Source: Desulfobulbaceae bacterium UBA2262
GTDB lineage: Bacteria > Desulfobacterota > Desulfobulbia > Desulfobulbales > Desulfurivibrionaceae
Reading direction: 5' to 3'
Assembly: GCA_002347185.1 (NCBI GenBank)
Contig: DDXK01000092.1
Location: 15,276-26,889 of the forward strand
DNA length: 11,614 nucleotides
The position numbers were made by a program, and so were the translations under genes. The notes beneath the pieces were generated by a model. The model saw only the letters and a program-made list of their open reading frames with translations, searched no databases and was not told the origin of the DNA. Of this stretch, positions 5,685-11,614 are shown piece after piece. Position 1 is the first letter of the stretch; every line of letters starts with the position of its first letter.

Positions 5685-6125
5685 TCAGGCCGAATAGTCG
5701 CCGCGGCGGAACTTGGCCGCCTCGATATAGGAAACCGTGGCGACCCGGTCGAGGAGGGCCGCCAGGGGATCATCGCCGGAGAGCTGTTTTTTCAGGTCCA
5801 CGAGGGCGAGGGTGTCGTTTTCAAGCTCCGAGGCAAAGGGTTCGAGGTCGTTGTCGGAAAAGGCCGGGTTCTCCAGGGCGGCGCTGAATTTTTCCAGAGT
5901 GGCGATGGTGTGCTCGGTGGTCAGCAGGCTGTCGAGGCGCAGACCTGCGGAAGGGGCGCTGGTTGGGGAGGGAGCGGCAATACTTTCCATGGGGGCGGGG
6001 CTGGCAAGGGAGCGCAGCTCGCTGGCCAGGATCTCCTGAAAAGCCGTTGCATCGCCATTTCCCTGCCGTTTACCGACGGTACCTGCGCCGAGGGGCTGTC
6101 CGGAAACGAGTTCGTTGATCTTCAT
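5685..6125 (-). CDS. Hypothetical protein, unrecognised
   Basis: A 146-residue protein I do not recognise. The frame is open to 6167, but the ATG at 6125 (MKINELVSGQ) is preferred because GGGAG lies just upstream and the candidate promoter's -10 covers 6164-6169, which would make a start at 6167 untranscribed. Residues 1-25 are polar and glycine-rich. TAFQEILASELRSL (about 27-40) could form a helix, followed by a Pro/Ala/Ser linker (about 41-60). The rest is helical and acidic, ending in a conserved-looking tail, IEAAKFRRGDYSA. There is no signal peptide, membrane helix or cysteine. The shape (disordered N-terminus, helical C-terminus) would suit a small regulator or a type III export substrate, but that is speculation. 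Codon use matches its neighbours, and the gene lies upstream of rluB on the same strand. Confidence 0.7.
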   Translation of the reverse strand: MKINELVSGQPLGAGTVGKRQGNGDATAFQEILASELRSLASPAPMESIAAPSPTSAPSAGLRLDSLLTTEHTIATLEKFSAALENPAFSDNDLEPFASELENDTLALVDLKKQLSGDDPLAALLDRVATVSYIEAAKFRRGDYSA

Positions 6126-6163
6126 GCCATGCTCTCCCTGCGATAAATAATTCTTCTGCCCGT

Positions 6164-6193
6164 ACAATAGCTGTTCGGCAGGATGCCCGTCAA
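6164..6193 (-). promoter_or_regulatory. Candidate sigma70 promoter of the hypothetical gene
   Basis: On the minus strand TTGACG (6193-6188) and TATTGT (6169-6164) are separated by 18 bases. The -35 matches at five positions and the -10 at four. The expected start of transcription, near 6157, leaves a leader of about 30 bases before the ATG at 6125. The pair lies in the 100-base gap after the UbiD-family gene; I see no convincing terminator in that gap. Confidence 0.5.
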
Positions 6194-6225
6194 TCTTTAA
6201 CGGAAAGAACGGCGGGCGGTTTCGC

Positions 6226-8010
6226 TCAGCGTTGGGAAGGAGGGAGGATCTCCGTCATTTTTCCGTCGACCAGCTTTTTCGTCTTCTCGTCCACCTCCAG
6301 GACATGAGGGTACCAGGGCTTCATGCGGCAGTCGAAGACCACGGGCGCGGTCAGCCCCACGTGGAAGCGATGGGTTGAGGAAGAGGCGGCGTGGATGTCT
6401 GCCGCCGGTTCAAAGCGGGTGAAGAAGGTCCAGAGGAATTCCTGCAGATTGCAGGTGGCGGCGTTGCTGTCGTCGACCAGGAGAACCACCGGCCAGTCGG
6501 ACAATCCTGGATGCTGGGCCAGGCGGATCGGCAACTCCTTTTCCTCGGAGTAGGGCGGCCCCTGGACGACGAGGGTGCCGGGGAGAAAGGCCACCGGCCT
6601 GCTGCAGTCCCGGGGCAGCTCGCCCTGGAAGCTGGTCGGGAGCACACGGCGGGCTTCCTTGCCAAGGCCCATCAGCATGGCCTTTGAGCCGTTGTTGACC
6701 GAGGGGCCGGTGTAGTCCAGGGTGTCCTGGGAGACATTGGCGAAGACGAACAGGTCGCTTTGCCAGTTGACCCGTTCCAGGACATGCACCCAGAGGCGCT
6801 TGAAATCGCAGACGTCAAGCTCGCCATCGGTGACGATGAGAAACTTGGTCAGGGAGAGCTGCCCTTCGCCCAGGATGCGCAGTCCGGAGGCGAAGGCTTC
6901 CCGTGGATAGCGGTTGCTTACCCGTGCCGCGGCCAGGCAGTGGAAGCCGGTTTCGCCAAAGGTCTTCAGCTGGCGGACCCCGCTCATCACCAGGGGGAAG
7001 AGGGGGGAGAGCAGGTCCTGCAGAAAGTCGCCGATATAGAAATCCTCCTGCCTGGGTCGGCCCACCACGGTGGCCGGGTAGATGGCGTCCCGGCGGTGAT
7101 AGAGGCGCTGCACGTGGAAAACCGGGTAATCGTGGGTGAGCGAGTTGTAGCCGTAATGGTCGCCGAAGGGGCCCTCGGGCCGGCGCATGTGCGGCGGGAC
7201 AAAGCCCTTGGCCGCGAATTCGGCAAAGGCGACCAGGCGGTGCCCCCCCTCCGGGTCGCGGGCCATGGGCAGTTTTTCTCCCAGCAGGAGGGAGGCCAGC
7301 ATCAGCTCGGGGATGTTTTCCGGCAGGGGGGCGATGGCCGCCATCATCAGGGCCGGCGGGCCGCCGATGTAGAGGGTCATGGGCAGGGCTTCGTTGCGCT
7401 GTTCGGCGGCGTGGTAGTGGTAGCCGCCGCCTTTGTGGATCTGCCAGTGGATGCCGGTGGTGGCATCGTCAAAGCGCTGGATGCGGTACATGCCCAGATT
7501 GTGACCGCGGCCGTCCGGGTGTTCGGTGTAGACCAGAGGCAGTGTGACAAAGGCGCCGCCGTCGGTTTGCCAGGAGGTGAGGAGCGGCAGCTCGCCGAGG
7601 CGGGGCGGAGTCTGGCAGGCCTCCAGGATGGGGGCGCTCGTCCCCTTGATTTCCTTGAGACCTACCCTGCTCGCCTGCCCCAGCAGGGAGCGCAGATCCC
7701 AGAGCTTGCCCAGGGTGGGGGGCATCAGGGTCTCGGCGGTGTGGACCAGGTCGGCGACAAAGCGCTGCGGCCGGGTGCCGAAGGCAAGTTCCAGCCGGCG
7801 GGCGGTGCCAAAAAGATTGGTGACCACCGGGAACCTGCTTCCCTTGACCTTGGTGAACAAAAGCGCCGGCCCGCCCTGGGCGATGACCCGGCGGTGGATT
7901 TCGGCGATTTCCAGATAGGGATCCACCGGGACCGTGACTTCGAGCAGTTCATTCTCCCTGCGCAGGATATCAAGAAAGGTCCGGAGATCCGTGATAATTT
8001 TCTGACTCAC
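6226..8010 (-). CDS. UbiD-family decarboxylase, futalosine-pathway menaquinone type (SCO4490/MqnL-like)
   Basis: A 594-residue decarboxylase of the UbiD family, which uses prenylated FMN and a divalent metal. It is longer than E. coli UbiD (~500 residues) and carries blocks I associate with the 'menaquinone biosynthesis decarboxylase, SCO4490 family': RRDAIYPATVVGRPRQEDF (306-324), 'FGETGFHCLAAA', LRILGEGQLSLTKFL and 'DTLDYTGPSVNNGSKAML'. Active-site candidates are N171 and R176 in NLGMYR, H192, E235, and E279 with D284 in EGPFGDHYGY, corresponding to the metal-binding and Arg-Glu-Glu/Asp residues. It would decarboxylate the prenylated 1,4-dihydroxy-6-naphthoate intermediate of the futalosine route. 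The start is GTG with AAGGAG (8025-8020) nine bases away. It lies 49 bases after a small gene on the same strand. The UbiX-like flavin prenyltransferase partner is not in the window. Confidence 0.9.
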   Translation of the reverse strand: MSQKIITDLRTFLDILRRENELLEVTVPVDPYLEIAEIHRRVIAQGGPALLFTKVKGSRFPVVTNLFGTARRLELAFGTRPQRFVADLVHTAETLMPPTLGKLWDLRSLLGQASRVGLKEIKGTSAPILEACQTPPRLGELPLLTSWQTDGGAFVTLPLVYTEHPDGRGHNLGMYRIQRFDDATTGIHWQIHKGGGYHYHAAEQRNEALPMTLYIGGPPALMMAAIAPLPENIPELMLASLLLGEKLPMARDPEGGHRLVAFAEFAAKGFVPPHMRRPEGPFGDHYGYNSLTHDYPVFHVQRLYHRRDAIYPATVVGRPRQEDFYIGDFLQDLLSPLFPLVMSGVRQLKTFGETGFHCLAAARVSNRYPREAFASGLRILGEGQLSLTKFLIVTDGELDVCDFKRLWVHVLERVNWQSDLFVFANVSQDTLDYTGPSVNNGSKAMLMGLGKEARRVLPTSFQGELPRDCSRPVAFLPGTLVVQGPPYSEEKELPIRLAQHPGLSDWPVVLLVDDSNAATCNLQEFLWTFFTRFEPAADIHAASSSTHRFHVGLTAPVVFDCRMKPWYPHVLEVDEKTKKLVDGKMTEILPPSQR

Positions 8011-8059
8011 CTTTGCTCTCTCCTTGCTGATGTGCTATTTAATGGGTATAAATGACCGG

Positions 8060-8275
8060 CTAGTCCCTGAGGAACAGGCGATGGTATTCTTCTTCGCTTA
8101 CATGCTTATGCATCAGCCGGGAAAGAAAATCAAGAATTGCCGGAATTTCGGCGTGTTCCAGGCGAGGGATGAGTGTCTGCAGGAAAAGCGGGTCGGCAAA
8201 TCGCTGGAGAAAGGCGGCCAGGGAGCGTTCGTCCGTTTCCCTGTTCAGGCCGAAGCATATCTCTTCTGTTTTCAT
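8060..8275 (-). CDS. Small hypothetical protein upstream of the UbiD-family gene
   Basis: A 71-residue reading frame starting at ATG 8275 (MKTEEICFGLNR) and ending in TAG. The frame stays open far upstream into the divergent PilZ gene, but only this part looks like protein. It is rich in charged and leucine residues and predicted to be all helical: RSLAAFLQRFADPLFLQTLI, then a proline-free helix EIPAILDFLSRLMHKHVS, ending SEEEYHRLFLRD. There is no signal peptide, membrane helix or metal motif; it has a single Cys (C7). The gene lies 49 bases before the decarboxylase gene and was probably transcribed with it. The Shine-Dalgarno is weak (GTGAG). The competing plus-strand frame over the same DNA lacks a good start. 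I do not recognise the family; similar short acidic-helical proteins could be partners or regulators. Confidence 0.6.
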   Translation of the reverse strand: MKTEEICFGLNRETDERSLAAFLQRFADPLFLQTLIPRLEHAEIPAILDFLSRLMHKHVSEEEYHRLFLRD

Positions 8276-8308
8276 GAAAATCTCACTGGGGTGTGTGGTT
8301 AACAAGGA

Positions 8309-9049
8309 ATGGCGGTCTTGAAAGGCAAGGGCGGGAGAGCCCCGGCGTTCTGGGTTACCCTGGAAAACGGGACGGAGTCCACCGAGTCCCCGGAATTGAT
8401 TCATGCGGCCCTTGCGCGGTTGCGCGACAAGCGGGAGCTTGTCACCCTCGTGTCCAAGGGGTACCAGTCCCCTAAAACCGTTATTGTTCATTACAGCCAG
8501 GAAGAGCTGGAGATCGACAAGCCCCTTGACTGGCCCGACAACCAGTCGCTGGTCTCCATCCTGTTCAAGGATGAAGCCCTGGTCTGGAATCAGATCCGGG
8601 TGCGGGTGCTGCGCGTGGTCGGCAACAGCATCTTCACGGAGTTTCCCCCGAGTCTGGTTCGCCTGCAGCGTCGTGCAAATTATCGGGTTGGGGTTCCCAA
8701 TGGCAGCACAGCTCTGTTTCGGCACGACGGTGTGTTGCGGCAGGGCTTCCAGGTGGTCGATATAAGCGCCAATGGCGTGTTGCTCTGCGCCGAAAGGCAA
8801 CAGCCCCTGGCGGTCGGCAGCAGGCTGGGTAACCTGGAGCTTTTCTTTCCCGGCCCCAGAGACGGACAGGCCTCCGCGACTTCCATCACCATCCGCCAGG
8901 CAAGGGTAATGCGAACGGCCAGGGACGACAATAACAAAAAATACTGTTACGGTATCTTTTTTGAGTTGAGTCCTGGCGAGGAGGAGGTGCTGCTGCAGTT
9001 CGTGCGCCTTCGTGAACGCGAGCTGCTTCGCAAGGGCCTCAGCGATTGA
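8309..9049 (+). CDS. PilZ domain protein, YcgR-like c-di-GMP receptor
   Basis: A 246-residue cytoplasmic protein. The C-terminal PilZ domain (about 117-240) has both c-di-GMP contact motifs: RRANYR (121-126, giving R122xxxR126) and DISANG (151-156, D-x-S-x-x-G). The N-terminal ~110 residues form a separate beta-rich region like the YcgR N-terminal domain, so a role as flagellar brake or motility effector is plausible. No enzymatic domain is present. The ATG at 8309 follows an in-frame TAA (8300-8302), and AAGGA (8304-8308) abuts it with no spacer. A TTG at 8318 would have a normal 9-base spacing, so the true start may be three codons later. It diverges from the small-protein/UbiD-family genes with only 33 bases between starts, and its end carries a hairpin terminator. 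Confidence 0.88.
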   Translation: MAVLKGKGGRAPAFWVTLENGTESTESPELIHAALARLRDKRELVTLVSKGYQSPKTVIVHYSQEELEIDKPLDWPDNQSLVSILFKDEALVWNQIRVRVLRVVGNSIFTEFPPSLVRLQRRANYRVGVPNGSTALFRHDGVLRQGFQVVDISANGVLLCAERQQPLAVGSRLGNLELFFPGPRDGQASATSITIRQARVMRTARDDNNKKYCYGIFFELSPGEEEVLLQFVRLRERELLRKGLSD

Positions 9050-9059
9050 GGCGATTTTT
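9036..9059 (+). terminator. Short hairpin terminator at the end of the PilZ gene
   Basis: GCCTCA (9036-9041) and TGAGGC (9047-9052) form a six-pair stem with loop GCGAT, followed by GATTTTT. The PilZ stop codon lies inside the hairpin. Convergent yjbQ ends at 9059, so the same hairpin lies just past its stop, but in that direction no U-tract follows. The stem is short, so efficiency is uncertain. Confidence 0.5.
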
Positions 9060-9454
9060 CAGGAGATCCGCCAGTACACCGTGCGGGAGCGCGGGCCGTC
9101 GAATTCGCAGAAGAAGATTTTCTGCCAGGTGCCGAGGCGGAGTCTGCCGTTTTCGATGAAGACCGTCACGGAGCTGCCCAGCAGGGAGGCCATGACGTGG
9201 GCCGGGGAGTTTCCTTCCTGGTGCAGATAGGGGTGGTTCATGGGTACCATGCCGCGCAGGGCCGAGATGATATCGGTCTGCACGGTGGGATCCGCTCCTT
9301 CGTTGATGGTCAGGCCGGCGGTGGTGTGCGGGTTGTAGAGGATGCAGATGCCGTCCTGCGCCGCGCTTTCCGTGACCGCCTGCTGCGCCTTGGCGGTGAT
9401 GTCCAAAAAGTGCATGGTTTTGCTGGTGGAAACCGCAAAAGCTCCCGCGGCCAT
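9059..9454 (-). CDS. YjbQ / UPF0047 family protein
   Basis: A 131-residue protein of the YjbQ (UPF0047) family, a small beta-rich trimeric fold with a metal-binding site. Family blocks are PHTTAGLTINE (42-52), MNHPYLHQEGNSPAH (72-86) and LGTWQKIFFCEFDGPRSR (107-124). H43, H78 or H82 region residues and H86 are the likely metal ligands. Members are sometimes annotated as secondary thiamine-phosphate synthase because E. coli YjbQ shows weak activity; the main physiological role is unknown. A strong AAGGAGGAG lies upstream of the ATG at 9454. It is convergent with the PilZ gene (nine bases between stops) and divergent from the metallo-hydrolase gene, with a 183-base shared regulatory gap. Confidence 0.92.
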   Translation of the reverse strand: MAAGAFAVSTSKTMHFLDITAKAQQAVTESAAQDGICILYNPHTTAGLTINEGADPTVQTDIISALRGMVPMNHPYLHQEGNSPAHVMASLLGSSVTVFIENGRLRLGTWQKIFFCEFDGPRSRTVYWRIS

Positions 9455-9511
9455 GGCTTCGCTCCTCCTTGTTTTTCCCCTGGTTTGCTAAGAAAATTGT
9501 CAGCTTATGGG

Positions 9512-9517
9512 TATAAT
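9512..9517 (+). promoter_or_regulatory. Perfect -10 hexamer before the metallo-hydrolase operon
   Basis: TATAAT occurs here in the gap between yjbQ and the plus-strand operon. The nearest -35-like words are badly spaced: TTGTCA at 9497-9502 leaves nine bases and TTGCTA at 9485-9490 leaves 21. A weak activator-dependent promoter is possible. The minus-strand candidate for yjbQ, TTGACA (9536-9531) with TATACC (9515-9510) at 15 bases, overlaps it. Confidence 0.3.
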
Positions 9518-9532
9518 AGATTGCGGAACGTG

Positions 9533-9557
9533 TCAAATTGATTATAGAACAATTTGA
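9533..9557. promoter_or_regulatory. Operator-like inverted repeat between divergent genes
   Basis: TCAAATTG (9533-9540) and CAATTTGA (9550-9557) form a perfect 8-bp inverted repeat with a 9-base A/T-rich centre. It overlaps the minus-strand TTGACA (9536-9531) and contains a minus-strand TATAAT (9546-9541). A further AAATTG half-site lies at 9494-9499. The position between two divergent genes and the symmetry suit a dimeric repressor site. It lacks a T-tract, so it is not a terminator. The regulator is unknown. Confidence 0.4.
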
Positions 9558-9637
9558 GATCGGCTTGTGTCGTTGCTTTGTCGGGGTTGGGCCCGGTTTT
9601 TGCCCTTGCGGACGATAATGACAACAAAGGAGGGGCC

Positions 9638-10273
9638 ATGGTGGAAAAGATGTTGCGGAATCTGCGCTGGTTGGGGCATGATGCCTTTCTTCTTGCCGCC
9701 GGCGGGCTCCATATCTATATCGACCCCTTTCAACTCCCCGACGGTCTTCCCAAGGCCGACTTCATCTGCATCACCCATGAGCACTATGACCATTGCTCTC
9801 CTGCCGATGTGGAGAAGATCCAACAGCCAGCCACGATAATCGTCACCGAGGCCCAGGCGGCCGCCAAGCTTACCGGGCAGGTCGAAATTCTGAAGCCCGG
9901 GGAGAGCTGCAGCGTGGCAGGGGTTGGCATTGAGGCGGTTCCCTCCTACAACATCAATAAAAAGTTTCATCCCCAGGCGAATCGTTGGCTTGGTTTTGTC
10001 ATCACCGTTGCGGGCGTCCGCCTCTATCATGCCGGCGATACCGATCTGATTCCGGAGATGAGGGAGATTCGCGCCGATATCGCCCTGTTGCCGGTTTCCG
10101 GCACCTACGTCATGACTGCCGAGGAGGCGGTGCAGGCCGCCCTGCTCATTCAACCTCAGGTCGCAATCCCCATGCATTTCGCCGCCATCGTCGGCACGGA
10201 AAATGATGCGGAGCGTTTTGCCGCCGGACTCTCCGGGCGGATACGGGTGGAGATTCTTGCCAGCAGAAAGTGA
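9638..10273 (+). CDS. Metallo-beta-lactamase-fold hydrolase (UPF0173/UlaG-like)
   Basis: A 211-residue protein of the metallo-beta-lactamase superfamily, 'Lactamase_B_3' type. The metal motif HEHYDH (47-52) supplies H47, H49, D51 and H52; YHAGDTD (130-136) supplies H131 and D134; H180 in AIPMHF completes the set. ITHEHYDHCS and the following 'AGDTDLIPEM' are standard for UPF0173-type metal-dependent hydrolases, whose substrate is generally unknown. ATG 9638 with AAAGGAGG about four to five bases away is the clear start. The frame is open upstream to a TTG at 9554, and that stretch happens to look like a signal peptide but has no ribosome binding site. Its end overlaps the next gene by 17 bases, indicating a common operon with siroheme and cytochrome or haem genes. 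Confidence 0.9.
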   Translation: MVEKMLRNLRWLGHDAFLLAAGGLHIYIDPFQLPDGLPKADFICITHEHYDHCSPADVEKIQQPATIIVTEAQAAAKLTGQVEILKPGESCSVAGVGIEAVPSYNINKKFHPQANRWLGFVITVAGVRLYHAGDTDLIPEMREIRADIALLPVSGTYVMTAEEAVQAALLIQPQVAIPMHFAAIVGTENDAERFAAGLSGRIRVEILASRK

Positions 10274-10967
10274 GCAATATTTTCCGATCTGTTTGCGGGT
10301 ACAGGGGCGTCCCTGTTGCGTCATCGGCGGCGGCCGGGTGGGCGAACGCAAAGTGCAGGGGCTCCTGGCCCATGGCGCCAGGGTGACGGTGATCAGCCCG
10401 GAATTGACAGAGGGGCTTGCCGCGCTGCGGGAGGCCGGCAGGATTGCCTGGCTTCCCCGGCCCTATCGGAAAGGAGATCTGGCTGGCGCCTTTCTGGTGA
10501 TCGCCGCCACCGACGATCCGGAGGTGCAGGAGCAGGTACATGCCGAGGCGGAAGAGCGCAATACCCTGCTCAATGTCGCCGACGTGCCGAAATGGTGCAA
10601 TTTCATTCTTCCTGCCACGGCGCGACAGGGCGACTTGGCGGTTTCCGTTTCCACGGCCGGGAAGAGTCCGGCCCTGGCCAGGAAATTGCGACAGTCCCTT
10701 GAGGCTCAGTTCGGGCCGGAATACGCGGTGCTGGTGAATATCCTCGGGGCCTTGCGTGATCTGGTCATGGTCGGCGGCAGGACGCACGCGGAAAACAAGG
10801 TGCTCTTCGGTCGCCTGGCAGAGCTTGAGATGGCCGCCTGGATCAGACAGGGCCTCTGGGAGCGGATTGCCGGACATGTCCGGGAGGTGTTGGGGCCGGA
10901 GACGCCCCTTGATTGTCTGGAGGCGGCCAGGGAAGAGTACAAGAACCTTTCGGGGACGGTAAAATGA
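10257..10967 (+). CDS. Precorrin-2 dehydrogenase / sirohydrochlorin ferrochelatase (Met8/CysG-N type)
   Basis: A 236-residue single-function siroheme enzyme. It oxidises precorrin-2 to sirohydrochlorin with NAD+, and some members also insert iron; siroheme is the cofactor of dissimilatory and assimilatory sulfite reductase. The Rossmann motif is CVIGGGRVGERK (21-32). AATDD (84-88) and NVADVPKWCNF (106-116) match CysG, with D109 at the place of the catalytic Asp104. AVSVSTAGKSPALAR (128-142) aligns with the CysG serine-rich segment. The family N-terminus (YFPICLRVQGR) needs only a few residues before it, so I prefer TTG 10257 with GGTGGAG four bases upstream; ATG 10203 or 10206 would overlap the previous gene by about 70 bases. 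An extra ~80-residue helical tail follows the core. Its stop overlaps the next start (ATGA). Confidence 0.9.
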   Translation: MPAESEQYFPICLRVQGRPCCVIGGGRVGERKVQGLLAHGARVTVISPELTEGLAALREAGRIAWLPRPYRKGDLAGAFLVIAATDDPEVQEQVHAEAEERNTLLNVADVPKWCNFILPATARQGDLAVSVSTAGKSPALARKLRQSLEAQFGPEYAVLVNILGALRDLVMVGGRTHAENKVLFGRLAELEMAAWIRQGLWERIAGHVREVLGPETPLDCLEAAREEYKNLSGTVK

Positions 10968-11614
10968 CTCTGTTTTTTCAGCTCACGCTCTATGTGTATC
11001 TGCTGGCCACCGCAGCCTATCTGGCCTATTTTTTCACGCAGAACAAACAGGCGCGGCTCATTGCCCGGTCGCTTCTTCTCGGCGCGGGCATTATCCATAC
11101 CGGCTATTTCGTGGCCCGCTACATCGTCGCCGGCCATACCCCGCTGACCAACAACCATGAGGCGGTTTCCTTCTTTGCCTGGTCCGTGACCTGGGCTTTT
11201 CTCTCCTTCCGCTGGCGCTATCAGGTGCGCAACTTCGGGGTGTTTGTCGCCCCCCTCATCTCCATCCTGATGCTGATCGCTTCTTTTGCCTCGCAGAAAA
11301 TCATCCCCCTTCCTCCCGCCCTCAAGAGCAACTGGCTGCCGGTGCATGCCAGCATCGCCATTCTGGCCAATGGCTTCATGGCCCTGGCCTTCTGCGGCGG
11401 ACTCATGTACCTGCTGCAGGAGCGGGAGATCAAGAAGAAAAAGTTCGGGATTTTCTACAGCCGGCTGCCCTCCCTGGAGGCGCTGGACAATCTGAACCAG
11501 CACTGTCTGGCGGTGGGCTTTCCTCTCCTCACCCTGGGCATCATTACCGGCTCGGTCTGGGCCAAGCAGGCATGGGGGGCATACTGGCAGTGGGACCCCA
11601 AGGAGACCTGGTCG
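10964..11614 (+). CDS. CcsA/HemX-family cytochrome c assembly or haem-related membrane protein (3' end outside window)
   Basis: The first 217 residues of a polytopic membrane protein that runs off the right edge. Start ATG 10964 overlaps the preceding stop as ATGA. Predicted helices lie at about 5-24, 33-54, 66-82, 91-109, 128-150 and 182-200. The WWD haem-handling motif is present at 204-216 (WGAYWQWDPKETW). TNNHEAVSFFAW (62-73) and the conserved His in LPVHASIAI (H128) are also family features; H45, H58 and H180 are additional histidines. CcsA moves haem across the membrane for cytochrome c ligation. When the gene sits between a siroheme dehydrogenase and hemA, as is common in Desulfobacterota, it is often called HemX and may instead affect glutamyl-tRNA reductase. 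I cannot see whether hemA follows. Confidence 0.9.
   Translation, partial: MTLFFQLTLYVYLLATAAYLAYFFTQNKQARLIARSLLLGAGIIHTGYFVARYIVAGHTPLTNNHEAVSFFAWSVTWAFLSFRWRYQVRNFGVFVAPLISILMLIASFASQKIIPLPPALKSNWLPVHASIAILANGFMALAFCGGLMYLLQEREIKKKKFGIFYSRLPSLEALDNLNQHCLAVGFPLLTLGIITGSVWAKQAWGAYWQWDPKETWS

Noticed and set aside
4914..6146. A 410-codon plus-strand open frame opposite rluB and the hypothetical gene
   Set aside because: The minus strand carries an unmistakable pseudouridine synthase with catalytic motif; the plus frame spans two genes and the gap between them without any coherent domain.
6760..8055. A 431-codon plus-strand open frame opposite the UbiD-family gene
   Set aside because: It is rich in Gly, Gln, Val and Asp without motifs and lies entirely over conserved decarboxylase blocks on the other strand.
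8024..8302. A 92-codon plus-strand frame over the small-protein gene
   Set aside because: It begins at a TTG without ribosome binding site, is Cys/Met-scattered in composition, and overlaps the more protein-like minus-strand frame that forms an operon with the decarboxylase gene.
9497..9517. TTGTCA and TATAAT as a standard sigma70 promoter
   Set aside because: The spacer is only nine bases, far from the 16-18 needed; only the -10 element is kept as a low-confidence feature.
9542..10351. A 269-codon minus-strand open frame opposite the metallo-hydrolase
   Set aside because: The plus strand has HEHYDH and the other metal motifs with a strong ribosome binding site; the minus frame has neither motif nor good start.
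1..11614. CRISPR arrays, insertion sequences, tRNA or rRNA genes, riboswitches
   Set aside because: No regularly spaced repeats, transposase-like genes, terminal repeats or cloverleaf-like segments were seen; gaps are short and explained by promoters, leaders and terminators.

Overview
This is a GC-rich, densely packed chromosomal window with no mobile element, CRISPR array or RNA gene that I can see. The gene set suggests an anaerobic or microaerophilic member of the Desulfobacterota (sulfate- or sulfur-reducing 'deltaproteobacteria', possibly Desulfobulbales). The clues are C5-pathway haem synthesis (HemL), F0 ATP synthase genes lying apart from the F1 genes, a c subunit with a signal-peptide-like N-terminus, a UbiD-family decarboxylase of the futalosine-menaquinone type, and a siroheme dehydrogenase gene followed by a CcsA/HemX-type membrane protein. 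The lineage call is inferred from gene content and remembered family patterns, not from a search.

Layout. Positions 1-409 hold the 3' end of hemL. A candidate sigma70 promoter at 421-449 precedes an F0 operon: AtpZ-like protein, subunit I, a subunit (atpB) and c subunit (atpE). The c gene has an A/T-rich translation-initiation region. The operon ends in two hairpins, the second a strong intrinsic terminator. That terminator finishes about 5 bases before the ribosome binding site of the next gene. A nucleoside phosphorylase/nucleosidase-family gene and rimO follow, 6 bases apart.

From 4484 to 8275 the genes lie on the minus strand. In transcription order they are a 71-residue small protein (8275-8060), the UbiD-family decarboxylase (8010-6226), an unrecognised 146-residue protein with its own promoter (6125-5685), the 23S rRNA pseudouridine synthase rluB (5579-4869), and an IHF/HU-type DNA-binding protein (4768-4484). 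The last converges on rimO.

A PilZ (c-di-GMP receptor) gene at 8309-9049 diverges from the small-protein gene and converges on a YjbQ-family gene (9454-9059). The yjbQ gene diverges from a plus-strand run of a metallo-beta-lactamase-fold hydrolase, a precorrin-2 dehydrogenase and a CcsA/HemX-like membrane protein that leaves the right edge. The spacer between yjbQ and the hydrolase gene carries promoter-like hexamers and an 8-bp inverted repeat that looks like an operator.

Taken together this is mostly housekeeping: energy coupling, quinone, haem and siroheme synthesis, and ribosome modification. I see no clear new system. The parts most worth a second look are the small protein beside the decarboxylase, the possible operator at 9533-9557, the terminator/attenuator between the ATP synthase and rimO operons, and the Trp at the phosphate-site position of the nucleoside phosphorylase-like protein.
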